A stretch of DNA of 64,000 nt, from positions 31,227,501-31,291,500 of the forward strand of contig NC_090997.1 of NCBI RefSeq assembly GCF_041146395.1, in the 5' to 3' direction. A model generated the notes under the pieces. The model made no database searches, was not told the origin of the DNA, and saw nothing but the letters and a program-made list of their open reading frames with translations. Positions 60,257 through 64,000 of the stretch are shown one piece after another (the stretch's first letter is position 1; the number at the start of each line of letters is the position of its first letter). The stretch comes from Eulemur rufifrons (Eukaryota; Chordata; Mammalia; Primates; Lemuridae). The position numbers and the translations under genes were made by a program.

Positions 60257-60287
60257 TTAGGTCATTAAATATGAAGTGTCTAATTTC
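60257..60287 (+). repeat. mariner terminal inverted repeat, transposase 3' side
   Basis: Begins TTAGGTCATTAAATATGAAG. Pairs with 61475-61505 at 25 of 31 positions. Confidence 0.88.
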
Positions 60288-60306
60288 AGTTCAAAACTTT
60301 AGTTTA

Positions 60307-61328
60307 TTATATCTCAAATAAGAAGCAGTACAAGTAATCAAAGTATGCGCCTACACTATCTACACAGTTTTGCCATCTTAACAGTCACTTGTTTATTCCA
60401 GCAACGAGGAAGCCCGGAGAGCGAGTGGCAATGAAATCACGAAAGGCATTTTCCACAGCTTGTTAAGAATTGAATGTTTTTCCTTGCAAGCAGTGGTCCA
60501 AAGCCTGGAAGAAGTGGTAGTCAGTTGGTGCAAGGCCTGGTGAATATGGTGGATGACAGAAAGTTTCTAAGTCCAGCTGCTGTAGTTTGAGCAGCGTTGC
60601 TTGTGTGACATGTGGTTGAATGTTGTTATGCAAGAAGATTGGTCTGTCTCTTTTGACCAATCTCGGCAGCTTCATCACAAGCATCATCATCATTTCATCC
60701 AAATGGTGGCAGTAGACATTTGATTGACGTTTCATGAAGCTGTAGTGGATAAGGCAAGCGCTGAACCACCAAACAGACACCATTAGCTTTTTTGGATAAA
60801 TATTTGGTTTTGGACTGTGTTTTGGCACTTCATCTTTATCCAACCATTGTGTCGAATGTTTGCAATTGTTAAAAAGAATCTATTTTTCATCACACATAAC
60901 AATATGGTATAGAAAAACTTCATCTTTATGTTCCAACAGCAAAGAAAGACAAGCTTCGAGATGATTTCTTTTCTGATTCATGTGGAACCCATCTATCCAG
61001 CTTCTTTAACTTGCCGATTTGTTTCAAATGGCCCAATATTGTTGGAACAGTAAGGTCAAACCTTGCTGCTAATTCATGTGTAGGTTGAGATGGACTAACT
61101 TCCACTTCAGCTTTTAGCTCGTCATTATCCACCTTGGTCTCAGGTTGCCCACGTGGCTCATTTTCAAGATTAAACTCACCAGAAAGGAACTTCTCAAGTC
61201 ATAGACCTACTGTGCATTCATTAGTCACATCCTTGCCAAACACTTCATTGATATTTTGAGCTGTCTGAGCAGCTTAGTTCCATGGCGGAACTCATGTTTG
61301 AAAGAACACAAATTTTTGACTTATCCAT
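60307..61328 (-). pseudogene. mariner transposase pseudogene
   Basis: A cut-and-paste DDE/D transposase acting in the nucleus on the element ends. Start ATG at 61328 and stop at 60307-60309; about 340 codons, close to the usual 345. The N-terminal helix-turn-helix part includes HLKQIGK and WVPHES. Catalytic residues: first Asp in CDEK (60889-60891) is kept; the second, normally HDN, reads HNN (Asp to Asn, codon 60625-60627); the third Asp in YSPGLAPTDYHFF (60520-60522) is kept. In-frame stops occur at 61199-61201 and 60880-60882 (both at Trp sites), 60463-60465 (Gln site) and 60385-60387, and at least one frameshift lies between about 60845 and 60955. No function is expected. Confidence 0.88.
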
Positions 61329-61474
61329 GGTTTCACGAAAATAGCTCTAAAAAAACCTGAAAGATAATCACAAGCTAAATCATGCATTTGAAAGTATGAG
61401 GATGTACCTTCACAATAAATATAAAACCAGAAGTGTCGAAGTGAAATGTGAGAGAAACCAATGTCAAATTTAAG

Positions 61475-61505
61475 GAAATCAGACAGTTCATGCTAAATAA
61501 CCTAA
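61475..61505 (-). repeat. mariner terminal inverted repeat, transposase 5' side
   Basis: Read on the minus strand it begins TTAGGTTATTTAGCATGAAC. Pairs with 60257-60287. Confidence 0.88.
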
Positions 61506-61628
61506 TAAAATAAGACTACTCATTTGTAATGTTAAACTCCATTACATTGCACATAGGAAAGTGTGCCTTGTGACCTTCAACAAAGACTTAACGGAAACCT
61601 AAGAATTTTATCCATTTAAAAAGAGGCT

Positions 61629-62582
61629 ATGCGGTGGATAACAGACTTAAACCTTAGGCGTGATACAATCAGAATTCTAGAAGAAAATGTAGGAAAGACT
61701 CTTACAGACATTGGCCTAGGCAAAGAATTTATGAAGAAGACCCCCAAGGCAATCACAGCAGCAACAAAAATAAATGAATGGGACATGATTAAATTAAAAA
61801 GCTTCTGCACAGCCAAAGAAACAGTCCAGAGAATAAACAGACCACCTACAGAATGGGAAAAAATTTTTGCATACTACACATCAGACAAAGGACTGATAAC
61901 AAGAATCTATTTAGAACTCAGGAAAATCAGCAAGAAAAAATCAAGCAACCCTATCAAAAAGTGGGCAAATGACATGAATAGAAACTTCTCGAAAGAAGAT
62001 ATAAGAATGGCTAACAAACATATGAAAAAATGCTCAACATCCCTAATCATCAGAGAAATGCAAATCAAAACCACAATGAGATATCACTTAACCCCAATGA
62101 GAATGGCCCTTATCAAAAAAACCCAAAACAACACATGTTGGCGTGGGTGTGGAGAGACAGGAACACTAATACACTGCTGGTGGGACTGCAAACTAGTGCA
62201 ACCCCTGTGGAAAGCATTATGGAGGTATCTTAAACAGATTCAAGTAGACCTGCCATTTGATCCAGCAATCCCATTACTGGGCATATACCCAAAGGAAAAA
62301 AGGTCATTCTGTAACAAAGACACATGTACCCGAATGTTTATAGCAGCACAATTCACAATAGCAAAGATGTGGAAACAACCCAAATGCCCATCAATATGTG
62401 ATTGGATTAGTAAGCTGTGGTATATGTATACCATGGAATATTACTCAGCTATAAGGAATGATGAAGATACGACATCTCTGTGGTTCTCCTGGAGAGAGTT
62501 GGAACCCATTATATTAAGTGAAGTATCCCAAGAATGGAAAAACAAGCATCATATGTACTCACCAGAAAATTGGTTTCCCTGA
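61629..62582 (+). pseudogene. L1 ORF2 C-terminal fragment, uninterrupted
   Basis: Codes for 317 residues, of which 316 are the end of L1 ORF2p (full length about 1275), the endonuclease/reverse-transcriptase of LINE-1. Endonuclease and catalytic RT domains are missing. The C-terminal cysteine-rich motif is intact: C170-x3-C174-x7-H182-x4-C187, within [18 protein letters not shown], followed by KLVQPLW and [14 protein letters not shown] (about 204-232). The protein ends [16 protein letters not shown]. The first codon, ATG at 61629-61631, is not L1 sequence: it is the last three bases of the upstream target-site copy and happens to be in frame. No promoter is evident, so expression is not assumed. 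Confidence 0.9.
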
Positions 62583-62632
62583 TCATCACCTAAATACACA
62601 TCTGGGAATGACACCAATCGGATATCAGACTG

Positions 62633-62830
62633 AGGTGGGGGGGTGGGGGAGGGGATGGGGGTATGCCTACACAATGAGTGCATTGCGCACCGTTTGGGGA
62701 ATGGTAACGCTTGAAGGTGCTGACTTAGGAGGGGGAGGTGGGGAAGGGAGGGATATATACCTACATGATGGGTGCAACGCGCACTACCTGGGGAACAGAC
62801 ACGCCTGGAGCTCTGACTTGGGGGGAAAGG
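62633..62830 (+). repeat. G-rich duplicated module in L1 3' UTR
   Basis: Unit 1: G-rich 62633-62660 plus GTATGCCTACACAATGAGTG... to TGACTT at 62726. Unit 2: G-rich 62727-62752 plus ATATACCTACATGATGGGTG... to GACTT at 62819. The non-G parts are about 70% identical by eye and share TGCGCAC/CGCGCAC and TGGGGAA cores. A third G-run follows at 62820-62826. The runs could form G-quadruplexes on the plus strand. Confidence 0.8.
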
Positions 62831-62926
62831 AGGTACATGGGCAACGTATGTAACCTGCAATTCTGTATCCCCCATAACAATAAGATGAAATAAAAAAAAA
62901 AAAAAAGAAAAAAGAAAGAGGCTATG

Positions 62927-63780
62927 ACTATCTTCTTGGCGTTTCTATAGGGCACTACTCTTTGTGACCTGAATTTTATTACTACCAAACCAATAACAGA
63001 AACAACTCTATCCCAAGGTATTTTTAAATGCAGACAGCTACTACCAATTAGACAGAATCAGTCATGAATGTTACTCTGTAACTCAACCATTGCTGCTTCC
63101 ACATAAGGAATTAAGAATTGGAACAAATTTCTTATTCCACAAATTCATGATGTGGGCATTGTTTTTGAAGCTCATGCCTCAAAACTTAAACCCATCATTT
63201 TAAAAGATTAATTCCTCTAATAGTGCACCTTCCTCATCTTTTTTCATCACAAAAGCAATATCTGTCTCAAATAACTTTCTCTTTTATCTTTAAACCTCAC
63301 ACAAATCACCTACTTTGTGTTTTGTTTTCTTAAATAGCTTTTCCCTTATCTCTAAATATTATGGAACACAACTACATACAAACATTACAAGTGAAACATA
63401 CAGCTTTGATTCTAAACATAGGTATTTATATAAATAATACTAAAAATTAATAGAAAAACAATTCTTTGTTGCTTATTTCAGCTAGATCATATCTGTAGTT
63501 TACGAGTCCTATTCTGTAAATTGTGTATGACCTTGGGTTTCATTATACTTTTTTAAATTATGCTTAATTATGAAATATATTAAAAATACAGAAAAGTGAA
63601 GAGGACAGTACAGAAGATATATATGCACTCACTTCCCAAAACCAGAAAATATTAACATTCCACCATAATTTCCCAATCTGATTTTATCCCTCCCTTGTGA
63701 GAATCGGCCACCACTGTGAAGTTATACAGCCTTCCCATCCATGTTTCCATGTACTTATGTTTTCATGCACAATACGGAGC
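62927..63780. other. no recognised feature
   Basis: AT-rich. 63540-63690 may be a decayed LINE or MER fragment. No gene. Confidence 0.3.
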
Positions 63781-63781
63781 A

Positions 63782-64000
63782 GAGATTGACAAACTGTAAC
63801 CTGTGTGCCAAATCTGGCCTCAGCCTGCTTCATATGACCCATTGGTTAGAATGGTTTTTATTAATATATTTTTAAAGGTTAAATAGGGAAGAAGAATATA
63901 TGCATTAGAGACTATATTTGGCCTGCAAAGTCCAAAATATTTATTATCAGGCCCTCTATGAAAAAGATTCATTAATCCCTGATACTGAGCATTATTTTTC
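63782..64000. mobile_element. hAT-type (Charlie-like) non-autonomous transposon, reaches window end
   Basis: GATTGACAAACTGTAACCTG, TGCCAAATCTGGCCTCAGCC, AATGGTTTTTATTAATATAT and TTTGGCCTGCAAAGTCCAAA, then TATTATCAGGCCCTCTATGA. This is the well-known 'caaactatggcctgtgggccaaat' repeat with inverted-repeat-like ends. Its end near AATCCCTGAT is at about 63981. Confidence 0.6.

Larger units (their letters stand above)
60255..61507 (-). mobile_element. full-length mariner transposon, inactivated
   Basis: The element spans 60257-61505 (1249 bp), a normal mariner length. Terminal inverted repeats of about 31 bp match at 25 positions: TTAGGTCATTAAATATGAAG at the low-coordinate end and, read inward from the other end, TTAGGTTATTTAGCATGAAC, then TGTCT and ATTTC in both. 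Both are flanked by TA (60255-60256 and 61506-61507), the mariner target duplication. Between them lies one minus-strand transposase pseudogene. I do not recognise the terminal repeats; they are not those of Hsmar1/MADE1, which begin TTAGGTTGGTGCAAAAGTAA. Confidence 0.9.
61618..62926 (+). mobile_element. young 5'-truncated L1 with 12-bp target-site duplications
   Basis: AAAGAGGCTATG occurs exactly at 61620-61631 and 62915-62926. The insert (61632-62914, about 1.28 kb) contains the uninterrupted end of ORF2, stop at 62582, then a 3' UTR with two related modules (62661-62726 and 62755-62819), each preceded by a G-rich tract (62633-62660 and 62727-62752), AATAAGATGAAATAAA near 62878-62893 and poly(A). 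The intact frame and exact duplications mark it as the youngest L1 here. Confidence 0.95.

Noticed and set aside
60463..60843. Functional domesticated mariner transposase (SETMAR-like)
   Set aside because: Several in-frame stops, a frameshift, loss of the second catalytic Asp, and no upstream SET-domain exon.

Overview
This is a primate nuclear DNA window, most probably from a lemur (strepsirrhine). Three of the four recognisable dimeric Alu elements carry an extra A/T-rich stretch between the left and right parts and end in the GCTGTGAGCTAGGCTGACGC type of right monomer, which as far as I know is typical of Lemuriformes. Two L1 3' ends (30893 and 62580 onward) share a G-rich 3' UTR that I associate with lemur L1. 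I cannot name the species.

I find no host protein-coding gene, tRNA, rRNA, snRNA or CRISPR array. The window looks like a gene desert or the inside of a very large intron. The only long open frames belong to transposons: the C-terminal 316 codons of L1 ORF2 at 61632-62582, decayed L1 ORF2 blocks at 31480-33800 and 57579-58160, and a decayed mariner transposase at 60307-61328.

Layout. 0-10 kb: one Alu, L2, MIR, ancient L1 and an MLT1 LTR split by an antisense L1. 10-27 kb: microsatellites, MLT1, an Alu, mostly unassigned AT-rich sequence, and a solo LTR (22692-23131, minus) with a clear TATA box and polyadenylation signal. 27.3-34.4 kb: one old 7-kb L1 into which a Tigger1 DNA transposon and a younger L1 3' end have inserted. 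36-40 kb: MLT1, antisense L1/HAL1-like sequence, and small tandem and inverted repeats. 41.6 kb: a lemur Alu with perfect target-site duplications. 44.5-46.4 kb: an L2 broken by an LTR-like element and by an Alu without the lemur insert. 48.1 kb: a 33-bp Alu remnant with perfect 11-bp duplications. 51-56 kb: hAT, MIR, L2 and a short antisense L1. 56.4-58.4 kb: an L1 missing most of its interior. 60.3-61.5 kb: a complete but inactivated mariner. 61.6-62.9 kb: a 5'-truncated young L1.

The elements form datable nested layers: L2, MIR, MLT1 and old L1 are the oldest, Tigger1, mariner and old Alu are intermediate, and the lemur Alu and G-rich L1 are the youngest. I did not find a new multi-gene system. 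The best leads are the mariner with unfamiliar inverted repeats, the duplicated module in the young L1 3' UTR, the ORF whose ATG comes from the L1 target-site duplication, the 33-bp Alu insertion, and a palindromic RFX-type motif in unique sequence.
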